The notes: generated from the letters alone by a model not told the origin. DNA of 64,000 bases from Bacteroidales bacterium (GCA_020860515.1 JAJBUG010000047.1:1-64000); one strand, 5' to 3'; numbered from the stretch's first letter, positions 7,801-17,162 are shown. A program made the numbers and translations.

Positions 7801-8018
7801 CAACACTTTGTATCTATTCGGCAACATTCATCACACAGAGTTATGAACCTTTTAAAGGCAAGACCGCCCCCCTGCTGCGGCTAATGGTCACTGGCACGAC
7901 CAGGACTAAGACCGCCAAATATGTCGCTTAAATCGTTTCTGACACGTTTCCCAAGCGATATGGTACAATTCATCACATTCGGCGAGAAATCGCCACAAAT
8001 CAAATTAAATAGCGAATT

Positions 8019-8354
8019 ATGAATATTGACGAAATTCAAGAGGACGCTCCGCAGTGGGCTAAAGACCTCGTTTCGCAAATGGAGAAGCACAACGCACTCC
8101 TTCAAAAGCAACTCGACCTCCAACGAGAGAGCCGAGAGGCTGATGAGAATCGCAGAGCCGAAGCCGATGCGAGGGCAAAGGAAATTGAATACGCACGGCA
8201 GTGGGCGATGCAATTCCCTGACGATACTACCAACTGCAATCGCCAGCACTACGGAAACAACGCTATCGACCGAAAGGAAATGGGCTTGGAGTTCGACCCA
8301 GCCGAGGCGCAAAAGATGGCGCAGGAATGGGCGAGCAACCTCCCCAACAAATAA
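8019..8354 (+). CDS. Hypothetical coiled-coil protein of the element
   Basis: 111 residues, not recognised. The first two thirds are a charged heptad-like helix (residues 20-65, e.g. 'LQKQLDLQRESREADENRRA'), and the C-terminus contains 'AQKMAQEWASNLPNK'. It has no signal peptide or membrane segment. It is preceded by its own -7 element at 7793 and followed 24 bp later by another unknown gene, so the two may work together. Confidence 0.65.
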   Translation: MNIDEIQEDAPQWAKDLVSQMEKHNALLQKQLDLQRESREADENRRAEADARAKEIEYARQWAMQFPDDTTNCNRQHYGNNAIDRKEMGLEFDPAEAQKMAQEWASNLPNK

Positions 8355-8378
8355 CGACATCTAACATTCATCACGATT

Positions 8379-9194
8379 ATGGAAAAAGATTATATAGTCA
8401 TTAAGACCAACGAGAGCAAGGCGGCAAGTTACACCTCCGCACTTGACAAGATATGCGACATCTTGAACAATGCGGTTCAAGTGTTCAAGGGTCGTGGCTG
8501 GATTGAAAGCGACCCCACGACCGACAACTTCAAGGACTGGCTCAACGGCAATTGTAACGACATCAAGAGCCACATCGAAAGCGACTTCAACGAGGAAACC
8601 AAGGGCGTAATCAAGAGAGCAGTCCGCAATTTCTTCGATGGAGAAATGAGAAAGGCGAAAGCCGAAGCCGAGGCGGTTTTCAAGAGCAACATCACCGACC
8701 CCCTTAAATCCACATTCCGACTACTCAGCGAGCAGTCCAATATGGCTGATGTTATTCCGCTGGTCGTTTCATGCGAGGGAAAAGCGACCTACGACCCCCA
8801 AGCGGTAAAGGACTTGGCGAGCGACCTCGTTCCCTACGACCCCCAAGTAATAGCGTTCATCAAGAGAGCCAAGCAACTATTCCGCGACCTCGCCAAGTTC
8901 GACCAAGACGTGCGGAAGCTATCCCACGGCAGTGCCAAAGGCTGGGGAGATATTGACGAGATGAACAACTTCCTTTCGTCTGACGGCTCCAATATGTGGC
9001 TCGACCTCCGTGCGATGGCGTGGCTTGACTTCGGAAATGCCGAAGCGGTCGTTAATGAGGAACTTGTAATGACCGAGAACCACCACATTCAAGACATCGA
9101 GGACAAAGAGCAGTCGTTCCTCAAGCTGCTTGAAGATGTGGAGCAAACCGAGGTCAAACGGCGTGGCAGACCAGCCAAAAAGACACTGATTTGA
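8379..9194 (+). CDS. Hypothetical protein with AT-hook-like tail
   Basis: 271 residues, not recognised. It is largely helical and acidic, with 'WLNGNCNDIKSHIESDFNEE' near residue 50, a middle segment DVIPLVVSCEGKATYDPQAV and a basic C-terminus VKRRGRPAKKTLI. The RGRP core is the AT-hook that binds the minor groove of AT-rich DNA, so the protein may be nucleoid-associated or recruit other factors to DNA. Codon use is like its neighbours in the element. It is the largest unknown gene of the element. Confidence 0.65.
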   Translation: MEKDYIVIKTNESKAASYTSALDKICDILNNAVQVFKGRGWIESDPTTDNFKDWLNGNCNDIKSHIESDFNEETKGVIKRAVRNFFDGEMRKAKAEAEAVFKSNITDPLKSTFRLLSEQSNMADVIPLVVSCEGKATYDPQAVKDLASDLVPYDPQVIAFIKRAKQLFRDLAKFDQDVRKLSHGSAKGWGDIDEMNNFLSSDGSNMWLDLRAMAWLDFGNAEAVVNEELVMTENHHIQDIEDKEQSFLKLLEDVEQTEVKRRGRPAKKTLI

Positions 9195-9320
9195 CGGCTT
9201 TAGGCTGATATGCCGTAGGTATGCTATCAATTCTTGCAGTATAACGACCTTTGTTTCAGTGGCTTGGCTATTGAAACAAGGGTCTTTTCGCTGATAAAAT
9301 CCCTAACTTTTTTGGTCAAA

Positions 9321-9944
9321 ATGAAAAAATACGACTATTCCACGGCAATAGACCAGTTATGCAACCTACCTATGAAGCTGATTAAAAAGCACTTGGATAA
9401 GGCTGACAAAGGACTTGGCGTTATGGACATCACGTTGAAAACAAGATGTTTTTGCAACGAATACGACTGGAAATTGCTATATAATCCACGCTACGATGAG
9501 CGACTGCACATTGTTTGGACTGACCCCAACGGCAAGGTGAAACTCCAAAAGGTATGCTTGGGATTCAAGCCGAGTAATCTGGGCAAGGGCAGGGTCAGGT
9601 TCTTCTACTGCAATGCGGCTGAAAAGCTCGTTCAGAAACTCTACTTCTCCCCCTATGAGGGATTCTATTCTCGGTATGCATTCAAGCACTGGCACTATTC
9701 CGATTCGTATAGCGGACACAAAGAAAGGCTATTCCACAAGTTCTACACAACATCTGAAAAAATATCCAAGTACGACCCCACCAAATACGGGGAGTATCGA
9801 GGCAAGCCGACCGCCAGGGCGAAGAAGTACGTCTATTGGGCTCAGCGGCAACAGTTCATTGAAAGGCTGATGGATATGGAAAACCAAAGGTTTGTCGAAA
9901 GCGGCGGTATGGAGAAACTTTTGAAATGGCTCCACGAAAACTGA
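9321..9944 (+). CDS. Hypothetical protein of the element
   Basis: 207 residues from the ATG at 9321 (MKKYDYSTAIDQLC); the frame extends upstream without a plausible start. It is rich in aromatic residues, Lys and Arg (YAFKHWHYSDSYSGHKERLF), giving a basic character compatible with nucleic-acid binding. Not recognised. It is the last gene before the right end, followed by a hairpin at 9996-10020. Confidence 0.65.
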   Translation: MKKYDYSTAIDQLCNLPMKLIKKHLDKADKGLGVMDITLKTRCFCNEYDWKLLYNPRYDERLHIVWTDPNGKVKLQKVCLGFKPSNLGKGRVRFFYCNAAEKLVQKLYFSPYEGFYSRYAFKHWHYSDSYSGHKERLFHKFYTTSEKISKYDPTKYGEYRGKPTARAKKYVYWAQRQQFIERLMDMENQRFVESGGMEKLLKWLHEN

Positions 9945-9995
9945 AAATATGTTTTATAACATAATTTTGAAAAAATCATAACAAGGTTTTAACAA

Positions 9996-10020
9996 GGGTG
10001 TGCAAGTTTTTGGCACACCC
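9996..10020 (+). terminator. Hairpin after the last element gene
   Basis: GGGTGTGC pairs with GCACACCC around AAGTTTTTG; not followed by a T tract. Confidence 0.55.
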
Positions 10021-10064
10021 CACGGACTTTGTGGTATGGTAACAATTCGGTAACATCTTCCGTA

Positions 10065-10095
10065 ATTAACGGACGATTAACGGACATCTACGGAG
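10065..10095. repeat. Iteron-like ATTAACGGAC repeats near attR
   Basis: ATTAACGGAC occurs at 10065-10074 and 10076-10085 (11 bp apart, one helical turn), followed by CTACGGAG at 10088-10095; CACGGAC is also present at 10021-10027. Confidence 0.45.
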
Positions 10096-10431
10096 CAGGG
10101 AACACCCAAGGATATTAAAAACCTACTGAGGTTTTACTTAGGTTCACGGCTCGCTGGAGATAGCAATTAGCAATGAATTAGCAATGGAAAACTACTAACA
10201 ATCTACCAACAGAAATCAAGACTTTGCAGAGGTCGGAATGTGGGAAAAGTCGCAAAGTGAGAGAAATTGCGAAAAAAATCACAATTTGTTGAAAAATCAA
10301 AATTTTAACGCTTTTTGTAAATTGGGAAAATTTTAAAAATTTTAATCCTATTAAAAAAGAATGTTTGGTAATTCAAAAGAAATTTGTAATTTTGCTATCA
10401 GAAACCCACCAAAAATATGATAAAAGACCGC

Positions 10432-10452
10432 TTTTGTTATTATTTTGTTACC
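10432..10452 (+). repeat. 21 bp repeat shared by both ends of the element (right copy)
   Basis: Identical to 3205-3225. Confidence 0.6.
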
Positions 10453-10499
10453 CACCCTTAAATTATGGTGGGTTTTATTATTGATAATTAAGTAGTTAT

Positions 10500-10526
10500 A
10501 AAAAATTGCTACCTTTACACCCTAAA
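10500..10526. repeat. attR: 27 bp direct repeat within the mutS promoter
   Basis: Identical to attL at 3065-3091. TACCTTTA at 10510-10517 within it is the -7 element of mutS, 32 bp upstream of the GTG start. Confidence 0.85.
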
Positions 10527-10548
10527 ACATGATTAATCCTTACCACCC

Positions 10549-13158
10549 GTGGCAAAAAAGATAGTAGAGACCCCGCTGATGAAGCAGTATATCGAGATGA
10601 AGAAGAAGCATCCCGATGCTGTGCTGCTATTCCGAGTGGGCGACTTTTATGAGACATTCAGCGACGATGCCATCGCCGCTTCCGAGATACTTGGCATTAC
10701 GCTTACGCGCCGCGCCAATGGGGCAGCAGCCTATGTGGAGCTGGCTGGCTTTCCCCACCATGCGCTCGACAGCTACCTGCCCAAGCTTGTGCGTGCCGGC
10801 AAGCGAGTGGCCATCTGCGAGCAACTCGAAGACCCAAAGCTGACCAAAAAGCTGGTAAAGCGCGGAATCACCGAGCTGGTGACTCCAGGCGTAGCGATGA
10901 ACGACAATGTGCTCAATCACCGCGAAAACAATTTCTTGGCTGCTCTGCACCTTGACAAGGGTCAGGCTGGCTTAGCGCTGCTCGATATCAGCACGGGCGA
11001 GTTCTTGGTGGGCGAGGGCACAGTGGAGCAGATGGACAAGATGCTGGCCAGCTTTGCACCCAAAGAGCTGCTGATCGAGCATGGCAACAAACCGAGAATC
11101 GAAACGGAACTGTCGAACAGGTATTTGTCGTTCGACCTCGACGACTGGATTTGGACCCAGGATGCAGCTATGGAGCGGCTGCTCAAGCAATTTGAGACCA
11201 AGAACCTCAAGGGCTTCGGTATCGACAAGATGCACCGCGCCATAATTGCGGCGGGGGCAATCCTTTATTACCTCGACATCACCCAGCACACCCAGACTGG
11301 CCATATCACATGCATCTCGAGGATCGAGACTGACCAGTTTGTGCGCCTCGACCGCTTTACGGTGCGCAATCTCGAGATCTTCGAGCCAATGTGCGACGAA
11401 GGCACCAGCCTGATTAAGGTAATCGACCGCACGGTGAGCCCCATGGGCGCGCGAATGTTGAGCCGATGGATGTCGTTCCCGCTCAAGGATGTCAAGGCCA
11501 TCAACGAGCGCCTGGATGTGGTGGAATATTTCTTCCGCCATCCAGATGAGCGTGAGAGCATCAAGGAGGGCATTTCGGCCATTGGCGACCTGGAGCGCCT
11601 GGTGGGCAAGATATCCACGCTAAGGCTGACTCCGCGCGATGCAGTGCATCTGAAGACTGCCTTGGATGCAATCCGCCCCATAAAGAAAATCTGCATGGAG
11701 GCTGACTTGGCGCCGCTGCGAGCCATAGGCGAGAGGCTCGACTCCTGCCGAGCGCTGCGCGATAAGATAGAGCGAGAATTGAATCCCGACGCTCCCGCTG
11801 ACATCAATCGCAACAACGGAGGCGCCATCAAGACAGGGGTCAACGCTGAGCTGGACGAGCTGCGCGATCTGCATCGCGACAGCAAGGGCTATCTGCGCAA
11901 GGTGCAGGAGCGTGAGCAGCAAGCCACCGGCATCCCATCACTCAAGATCGGATACAACAATATCTTCGGCTACTACCTGGAGGTAACTAATACTCACAAA
12001 GCCAAGGTGCCTCAGGATTGGATACGCAAGCAGACCCTGGTAAATGCCGAGCGCTACATCACTCAGGAGCTAAAGGATTATGAGGAGAAAATCCTGGGTG
12101 CAGAGGAGCGAATCTTGGCTCTTGAAAATCAGATTTATGCTGACCTGATTAAGGAGATGGGCAACTATATCAACGCCTTGCAGCTCGATTCACACCTGCT
12201 GGCCAGGCTCGACTGCCTCAACTCATTCACTCGCGTGGCTATCGAGAACAAATACAATCGCCCCGAGGTGGACGATTCGCTCGACCTTATCTTGGTGGAT
12301 GCGCGCCACCCGGTGATTGAAAAGCAGTTGCCAGCTGGCGAGCCATATATAAGCAATACTGTGGAGCTAAACAACGAAGGCGCGCAGGTGCTGATGATCA
12401 CAGGACCCAACATGAGCGGCAAGTCGGCATTGCTGCGCCAAACAGCCTTGAATGTGATTTTGGCTCAGATGGGTTGCTATGTGGCAGCGGAGAGCGCCAA
12501 GATTGGCATTGTTGACAAGATATTCACCCGTGTGGGGGCCAGCGACAATATCTCATTGGGCGAGAGCACATTTATGGTGGAGATGAACGAGGCGGCTTCG
12601 ATTCTCAACAATATGAGCCAGCGATCACTAATCCTATTCGACGAGCTGGGCCGAGGCACCAGCACCTACGATGGCATTTCGATAGCGTGGGCTATCGTGG
12701 AGCATATCCACGAGTGGTGCGGCATACACCCCAAGACACTATTTGCCACCCACTACCATGAACTCAACGAAATGGCTAAGACCTTCGGCCGCATCCGCAA
12801 TGCCAATGTGTCGGTCAAGGAAATCGATGGCAAGGTGGTATTCCTGCGCAAGTTGGCTCCGGGAGGCAGCGAGCATAGCTTCGGCATTCATGTGGCTAAG
12901 TTGGCTGGTATGCCCCAAAGCATAATAAAGCGTGCTGAGCAGGTGCTGCAGCAGCTGGAGCAAGCCAACACTCGCGATGAGATAAAGATTGACGCTCCCG
13001 ACGCTGAGGAGGGTATGCAGCTGCGACTATTCCAGCTTGATGATCCAGTGCTGGGACAGGTGCGCGACGAACTGCTGCATCTCGACATCAACAATCTCAC
13101 GCCGATGGATGCTCTCAACAAACTTAATACTCTGCGCAATATTGTGACAGGCAAATGA
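10549..13158 (+). CDS. mutS: DNA mismatch repair ATPase MutS
   Basis: 869 residues, a full-length MutS. The mismatch-recognition motif with the intercalating Phe is [10 protein letters not shown] (residues 26-35). The Walker A is '[13 protein letters not shown]', Walker B/signature is '[16 protein letters not shown]' and 'LFATHYHEL' is the ABC-type H-loop. The protein detects mismatches after replication and acts with MutL. The GTG at 10549 is the only possible upstream start because an in-frame stop lies at 10534. The attR copy supplies the -7 element, so mutS expression may depend on DNA brought by the element. The gene itself is not damaged. Confidence 0.97.
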   Translation: MAKKIVETPLMKQYIEMKKKHPDAVLLFRVGDFYETFSDDAIAASEILGITLTRRANGAAAYVELAGFPHHALDSYLPKLVRAGKRVAICEQLEDPKLTKKLVKRGITELVTPGVAMNDNVLNHRENNFLAALHLDKGQAGLALLDISTGEFLVGEGTVEQMDKMLASFAPKELLIEHGNKPRIETELSNRYLSFDLDDWIWTQDAAMERLLKQFETKNLKGFGIDKMHRAIIAAGAILYYLDITQHTQTGHITCISRIETDQFVRLDRFTVRNLEIFEPMCDEGTSLIKVIDRTVSPMGARMLSRWMSFPLKDVKAINERLDVVEYFFRHPDERESIKEGISAIGDLERLVGKISTLRLTPRDAVHLKTALDAIRPIKKICMEADLAPLRAIGERLDSCRALRDKIERELNPDAPADINRNNGGAIKTGVNAELDELRDLHRDSKGYLRKVQEREQQATGIPSLKIGYNNIFGYYLEVTNTHKAKVPQDWIRKQTLVNAERYITQELKDYEEKILGAEERILALENQIYADLIKEMGNYINALQLDSHLLARLDCLNSFTRVAIENKYNRPEVDDSLDLILVDARHPVIEKQLPAGEPYISNTVELNNEGAQVLMITGPNMSGKSALLRQTALNVILAQMGCYVAAESAKIGIVDKIFTRVGASDNISLGESTFMVEMNEAASILNNMSQRSLILFDELGRGTSTYDGISIAWAIVEHIHEWCGIHPKTLFATHYHELNEMAKTFGRIRNANVSVKEIDGKVVFLRKLAPGGSEHSFGIHVAKLAGMPQSIIKRAEQVLQQLEQANTRDEIKIDAPDAEEGMQLRLFQLDDPVLGQVRDELLHLDINNLTPMDALNKLNTLRNIVTGK

Positions 13159-13191
13159 GTTTATGCTACATCATAATAAATACTATTGATT

Positions 13192-14013
13192 ATGGCTAAA
13201 TACGATGTGCGCGCCCTGCAACTGCGCATTCTTGATATCCTGAAGATGTTCGACAAGGTGTGCCGCGAGCATAACCTACGCTATTGCCTGGTGGGAGGCA
13301 CATTGATTGGCGCGGTGCGCCACAAGAGCTTTATCCCATGGGACGACGACTTGGATGTGTCGATGCCGCGCCCCGACTACGAACTGCTCATTAAGAACTG
13401 CAAGGAATGGTTGCCAGCCCCTTACGAATTGGTATGCGCCGAGAATGATCCTGATTATCCGCTGCCTTTCGCCAAGATTCAGGATGCAAACTCAACTCTC
13501 ATTGAGCGCAAGCACCTGTATTATCTGGGCGGACTGTATATGGACATCTTCCCCTACGATGCTTGGCCCGACGGCAAGGCGGCTCGATGGTGGCAGGCCA
13601 CGCAGTATGCTTGGCTCAAACAGTGCCTGTATCTGATTCATCGCGACCCATATCGCCATGGCCATGGACCCAGCTCGTGGGCTCCGCTCCTTGTGCGCAA
13701 GCTGTACACGATGCAGGGTTTGCAACGACGCATACGCAAGGTGCTCACTAAATATGATTATGCTAAGGCGCATTATGCATCAAGTTATACTGATGGCTTG
13801 AAAGGAGTGCTGCCCAAGCGCATAACCGATGTGTACAGTCCCTACGAATTTGAGGGCGAGCAGATGATGGGCATCAGCAATTACGATGAGTACCTGACCC
13901 ATCAGTACGGCGACTATATGAAGATACCGCCGGAAGAAAAGCGTATCCAGCACAACTTCCATTATCTCGATTTGGACCATCCCTATCGTGATTATAAAGG
14001 CGAAGCGGAATAA
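13192..14013 (+). CDS. LicD family phosphotransferase
   Basis: 273 residues. The N-terminal region 'CLVGGTLIGAVRHKSFIPWD' with DDLDVSMPR is the LicD motif: GG-TLIGA-R followed by PWDDDLD, whose acidic residues bind metal in this nucleotidyltransferase-fold family. LicD proteins transfer phosphocholine or other phospho-groups to surface glycans or lipids. The substrate cannot be read. It starts 33 bp after mutS and ends before a strong terminator at 14024, so it may be cotranscribed with mutS. The ATG at 13192 is preferred over the TTG at 13186. Confidence 0.9.
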   Translation: MAKYDVRALQLRILDILKMFDKVCREHNLRYCLVGGTLIGAVRHKSFIPWDDDLDVSMPRPDYELLIKNCKEWLPAPYELVCAENDPDYPLPFAKIQDANSTLIERKHLYYLGGLYMDIFPYDAWPDGKAARWWQATQYAWLKQCLYLIHRDPYRHGHGPSSWAPLLVRKLYTMQGLQRRIRKVLTKYDYAKAHYASSYTDGLKGVLPKRITDVYSPYEFEGEQMMGISNYDEYLTHQYGDYMKIPPEEKRIQHNFHYLDLDHPYRDYKGEAE

Positions 14014-14023
14014 AATTCTAAAA

Positions 14024-14048
14024 GAGGCCTCCGATTTGGAGGCTTTTT
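14024..14048 (+). terminator. Rho-independent terminator after the licD-like gene
   Basis: GCCTCC pairs with GGAGGC around GATTT, followed by TTTTT. Confidence 0.85.
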
Positions 14049-14066
14049 CTATAAATCGCAATCGGA

Positions 14067-14097
14067 TTGGTAATCCGAGTTATATTGGCTAATTTTG
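14067..14097 (+). promoter_or_regulatory. Promoter of the O-acetylhomoserine sulfhydrylase gene
   Basis: TTGG (14067-14070), 19 bp, then TAATTTTG (14090-14097), a textbook Bacteroidetes promoter; the ATG lies 27 bp further on. Confidence 0.75.
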
Positions 14098-14123
14098 CCG
14101 CAAAATCAATCAAACATTTTAAA

Positions 14124-15413
14124 ATGGCAAATTCACTGAAGAAAGCCACGCTGTGCGTGCAAGCTGGCTGGCAACCCGAGAATGGCGGTCCACGACAGCT
14201 TCCCATCATACAGAGCACTACATTCAACTATGCCAACTCTGAGGAGATGGCAATGCTCTTCGACTTGAAAAAAGAGGGCTATTTTTACACTCGACTCCAA
14301 AACCCCACTAACGACCAAGTAGCCAATAAGATTTGTGCCCTTGAGGGAGGAGTAGGGGCTATGCTCACATCAAGCGGCCAGGCTGCCAACTTCTATGCAG
14401 TGTTTAATATCTGCGGCTCGGGCGACCATTTCATAGCCTTCAACGACATCTACGGAGGCACATTCAATCTGTTTGGGGTGACGATGAAGAAACTTGGCAT
14501 CGAGTGCACTTTCGTAAGCGCTGATGTCACCGATGAGGAAATCGAGGCACTGATTCGCCCCAACACCAAGCTGATTTTTGGCGAGACAATTTCAAATCCC
14601 GGTTGCAAGGTGTTTGATATCGAGCGTTTTGCCAAGTTAGCTCATAAGCATGGATTGCCGCTGATTGTGGATAATACATTTGCCACGCCTGTCAATTGCA
14701 ATCCCTTCGATTGGGGTTGCGATATCGTGACACATTCCACTACCAAGTACATGGATGGCCATGGCAGCCAGGTAGGCGGCGTGATTGTGGATAGCGGCAA
14801 TTTCGATTGGGATGCCCATGCCGACAAGTTCCCAGGCCTTACCACTCCTGATGAGTCGTACCACGGGCTGACCTATACCAAAGCTTTTGGCAAGAACGCA
14901 TATACCACCAAGCTGGTGGCTCAGCTGATGCGCGACCTCGGCAGCATACCCGCTCCGCAAAACTCATTCTTGCTCAACCTCGGACTTGAGACGCTGCATC
15001 TGCGCATGGCTCAGCATTGCAAGAATGCGCAGAAGGTGGCTGAGTTCTTGGAGGCAGATCCGCGCGTGGCTTGGGTCAACTATCCTGGACTCCCCTCATC
15101 GCAAAGCTATGAGTTGGCACAGAAGTACCTGCCTAACGGTTCGTGCGGAGTGCTGGCATTTGGCCTTAAGGGCGACCGAGACCTGGCTATTCGCTTTATG
15201 GATTCACTGAAGCTGATTCGCATAGCCACCCACGTGGCCGATGCTCGCAGTTGTGTGCTCCATCCTGCCAGCCATACCCATCGCCAGCTCAGCGAGGAGC
15301 AACTGCTGGAGGCTGGAATCGCACCCGACTTAATCCGACTGAGTTGCGGCATCGAGGATGCTGATGACCTTATCGCCGACATCAAGCAGGCCCTGGATGC
15401 AGCAACAAAATGA
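14124..15413 (+). CDS. metY: O-acetylhomoserine (thiol)-lyase / Cys-Met metabolism PLP enzyme
   Basis: 429 residues, the usual size for O-acetylhomoserine sulfhydrylases. The PLP Lys is in VTHSTTKYMDGHG; 'YTRLQNPTNDQVANKICALE' and LTSSGQAANFYA are cofactor phosphate-binding regions, and 'VDNTFATPVNCNP' carries the PLP-ring Asp. The enzyme makes homocysteine from O-acetylhomoserine and sulfide in the cytoplasm. The ATG at 14124 lies downstream of a strong promoter; the upstream frame is a leader. The gene is between a terminator and the convergent apbE gene, so it is monocistronic. metY is assigned by length and motif pattern; cystathionine gamma-synthase is the main alternative. Confidence 0.9.
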   Translation: MANSLKKATLCVQAGWQPENGGPRQLPIIQSTTFNYANSEEMAMLFDLKKEGYFYTRLQNPTNDQVANKICALEGGVGAMLTSSGQAANFYAVFNICGSGDHFIAFNDIYGGTFNLFGVTMKKLGIECTFVSADVTDEEIEALIRPNTKLIFGETISNPGCKVFDIERFAKLAHKHGLPLIVDNTFATPVNCNPFDWGCDIVTHSTTKYMDGHGSQVGGVIVDSGNFDWDAHADKFPGLTTPDESYHGLTYTKAFGKNAYTTKLVAQLMRDLGSIPAPQNSFLLNLGLETLHLRMAQHCKNAQKVAEFLEADPRVAWVNYPGLPSSQSYELAQKYLPNGSCGVLAFGLKGDRDLAIRFMDSLKLIRIATHVADARSCVLHPASHTHRQLSEEQLLEAGIAPDLIRLSCGIEDADDLIADIKQALDAATK

Positions 15414-15414
15414 T

Positions 15415-16386
15415 TTAGATGCCTTCGGACGAAATAGATGAATAAATAGAATCTTGAGTTACTAAGAGGTAGTCGATATTCGGCTGCCTCTTTAGCATTA
15501 TTAGGGCGGAGTCGGTGGGGAGGGCCATTGATGATGTGGCCAAGGCATCAGCCAAGGCACAGGTGGGCGCAATGATGGTAGCGCTCAGGGTGGAGGTGAG
15601 TGCTGGATGGCCAGTGCGAGTGCTGATGGTATGATACACGAGGCTGTCGCCAAGCTGCCGGAAGTTGCGATAGTTGCCGCTGGTAGCGAGGCAGCAGTCG
15701 GTGAGTGAGAGCACAGTGAGTTGGTCATGGGCTGTAGGATCGTTAACTGGAGCATCCACCTGAATGTGCCAATCTTCGCCGCGAGGGTTGAGGCCGGCAA
15801 GTGCCATTTCGCCGCCTACCTCCACCATGTAATTGTGGCAGCCGTTGCGCTGGAGCATCCGAGCGATTAGGTCAACGCCGTAACCCTTGGCAATGGCAGA
15901 GAAGTTAAACTCAGTCTTGGTTGACTTTTTCATCACGTAACCATCATCGGTTATTTGGCAGTTGCGGATACCGACTGAGGCCAAGGCATCTGCGATTTGT
16001 GATGGCGACGGCATTGAGTCGGTGCCTTGCTTGTAACCAAAGCCCCATAGATTGATTAGGGGAGAGATAGTAGGGTCAAAGGCACCACCGCTGATGCTGC
16101 ATGCTTGCTGGGAAAGAGCAAATACCTCGGAGAAAAGCGAATCTGCTACCACTGAATCGCCACGATTTATTTTAGTGATGAGTGACTCGTTATTAAAGGG
16201 CGACAAGGAATTGTCGATCAATTGCATCTGATGCGTGATTGAATCATTCAAGTCGCGGTCACTCTTATAGGTTATGTGGTAAGTGGTGCCCCATGTAGCA
16301 CCAGCCACCGAGCGATATTCCTCCTGCGGTTTACAGGACAGAAAGACAAAAAGAATTGAAATTAAAAAATAATTTAAATTTTTCAT
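15415..16386 (-). CDS. apbE: FAD:protein FMN transferase (ApbE), lipoprotein
   Basis: 323 residues. It starts with a lipoprotein signal (FVFLSCKPQ) and then 'GATWGTTYHITYKSD', the ApbE N-terminal strand. 'NFSAIAKGYGVDLIARMLQR' is the flavin-binding motif, and 'GGEMALAG' and 'ATSGNYRNF' are further conserved family segments. ApbE attaches FMN covalently to Thr residues of RnfG/NqrC-type proteins at the outer face of the inner membrane. The gene overlaps the upstream radical SAM gene by 4 bp, so they form one operon. The convergent stop of the sulfhydrylase gene lies 2 bp away with no obvious terminator. Confidence 0.93.
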   Translation of the reverse strand: MKNLNYFLISILFVFLSCKPQEEYRSVAGATWGTTYHITYKSDRDLNDSITHQMQLIDNSLSPFNNESLITKINRGDSVVADSLFSEVFALSQQACSISGGAFDPTISPLINLWGFGYKQGTDSMPSPSQIADALASVGIRNCQITDDGYVMKKSTKTEFNFSAIAKGYGVDLIARMLQRNGCHNYMVEVGGEMALAGLNPRGEDWHIQVDAPVNDPTAHDQLTVLSLTDCCLATSGNYRNFRQLGDSLVYHTISTRTGHPALTSTLSATIIAPTCALADALATSSMALPTDSALIMLKRQPNIDYLLVTQDSIYSSISSEGI

Positions 16387-17162
16387 GCTACTTGCACGGG
16401 GATGCCGGTGGCAGCGGTGATTTGCTGGCCGATGAGTTCGAGTTCGGATTTCGGCACTTTTTCCAGGCTCTGTTCTGGAGTCTTGCGGTCGATTGAGTAA
16501 ATCATTACCTCGCGAGGCTTAATCTTGGAGTAAGCCTCAATGAGGGCCTCAATTTCTTCGGGGGTGGTATTGTCGATTTGCGCGCCGTCGTGAACGCCGC
16601 GAGTGAACATGGTCTGGATAATGCCAGTGCCTTCAAATTGCTTCAGGTCATGGATCACTTTTTTGCAGGTGAATGAGGACGAATTGGGGCGGTCGAGCAG
16701 GCGCATGGTAGTATCTATGGCACTGTCGAGCTTTAAGATATTGTTGTCCACCTTTTTCAAGGCTGCAGCCACTTCGGGTTTGTGCACCATGGTGGAATTG
16801 GTAAGCACGCTCACCTTGGCTTCGGGATAATATTCATTGCGCAGAGCAATCACATCATCAACCACGCCAGCGAAGTCGGGATGGAGCGTAGGTTCACCAT
16901 TGCCTGAGAATGTGATTACATCGAGCTTGATGCCATCTTTATGCATCTCGATTAGCTTGGCGCGTAACGCCTTGTCCACCTCTTCGCGCGGTGAAATCCC
17001 AGCTTGCCCTCGGCCCTGGGCGTTGTATCCAGCCTCGCAGTAGAGGCAATCGAAGCTGCATACCTTGCCATCGTTGGGCATAAGGTTGATGCCCAGCGAG
17101 GTGCCCAAGCGGCGCGAATGGATGGGCCCGAATATTGTGTCGTGAAAAAGAACTGTCTGCAT
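16383..17162 (-). CDS. Radical SAM protein (COG0731-like)
   Basis: 259 residues. The [4Fe-4S] cluster motif is the CxxxCxxC of 'VCSFDCLYCEAGY'. 'FSGNGEPTLHPDF' is the SAM-binding GGE-like strand, and 'SVLTNSTMVHKPEV' a further barrel strand. COG0731 members resemble wybutosine-synthesising enzymes, but bacterial substrates are not known. The start ATG at 17162 fits the short leader; the stop overlaps the apbE start by 4 bp. Pairing with apbE suggests a link to flavoprotein or redox maturation, which is only a positional inference. Confidence 0.9.
   Translation of the reverse strand: MQTVLFHDTIFGPIHSRRLGTSLGINLMPNDGKVCSFDCLYCEAGYNAQGRGQAGISPREEVDKALRAKLIEMHKDGIKLDVITFSGNGEPTLHPDFAGVVDDVIALRNEYYPEAKVSVLTNSTMVHKPEVAAALKKVDNNILKLDSAIDTTMRLLDRPNSSSFTCKKVIHDLKQFEGTGIIQTMFTRGVHDGAQIDNTTPEEIEALIEAYSKIKPREVMIYSIDRKTPEQSLEKVPKSELELIGQQITAATGIPVQVA

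Larger units (their letters stand above)
3065..10526. mobile_element. 7.4 kb integrative element inserted at the mutS promoter
   Basis: A perfect 27 bp direct repeat (core TTGCTACCTTTACACCCTAA) occurs at 3065-3091 and 10500-10526. Between the copies lie a tyrosine integrase next to the left end, an excisionase-like HTH, a winged-helix protein, a DUF6291-like replication protein, a DnaC-like ATPase and small unknown proteins. No relaxase, conjugation, capsid, terminase or portal gene is visible. All genes are on the plus strand, and most overlap or nearly abut. The repeat includes TACCTTTA, the -7 element of mutS. The layout suits a non-conjugative integrative element or phage satellite; that assignment is inference. 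Confidence 0.85.
9945..10548. other. Gene-free right end of the element and mutS leader
   Basis: This AT-rich 604 bp stretch contains a hairpin (9996-10020), a cluster of ACGGA-containing repeats (10065-10095), a TAATTTTG element at 10387-10394, the second copy of the 21 bp repeat (10432-10452), attR (10500-10526) and the mutS -7 element TACCTTTA (10510-10517). No open frame is convincing. Confidence 0.65.

Noticed and set aside
3065..10526. Prophage
   Set aside because: No capsid, portal, terminase, tail or lysis genes; only integration and replication functions.
3065..10526. Conjugative or mobilisable transposon
   Set aside because: No relaxase, coupling protein or transfer genes are visible.
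14066..14123. SAM riboswitch before the sulfhydrylase gene
   Set aside because: The leader between the promoter and ATG is only about 20 nt, too short.
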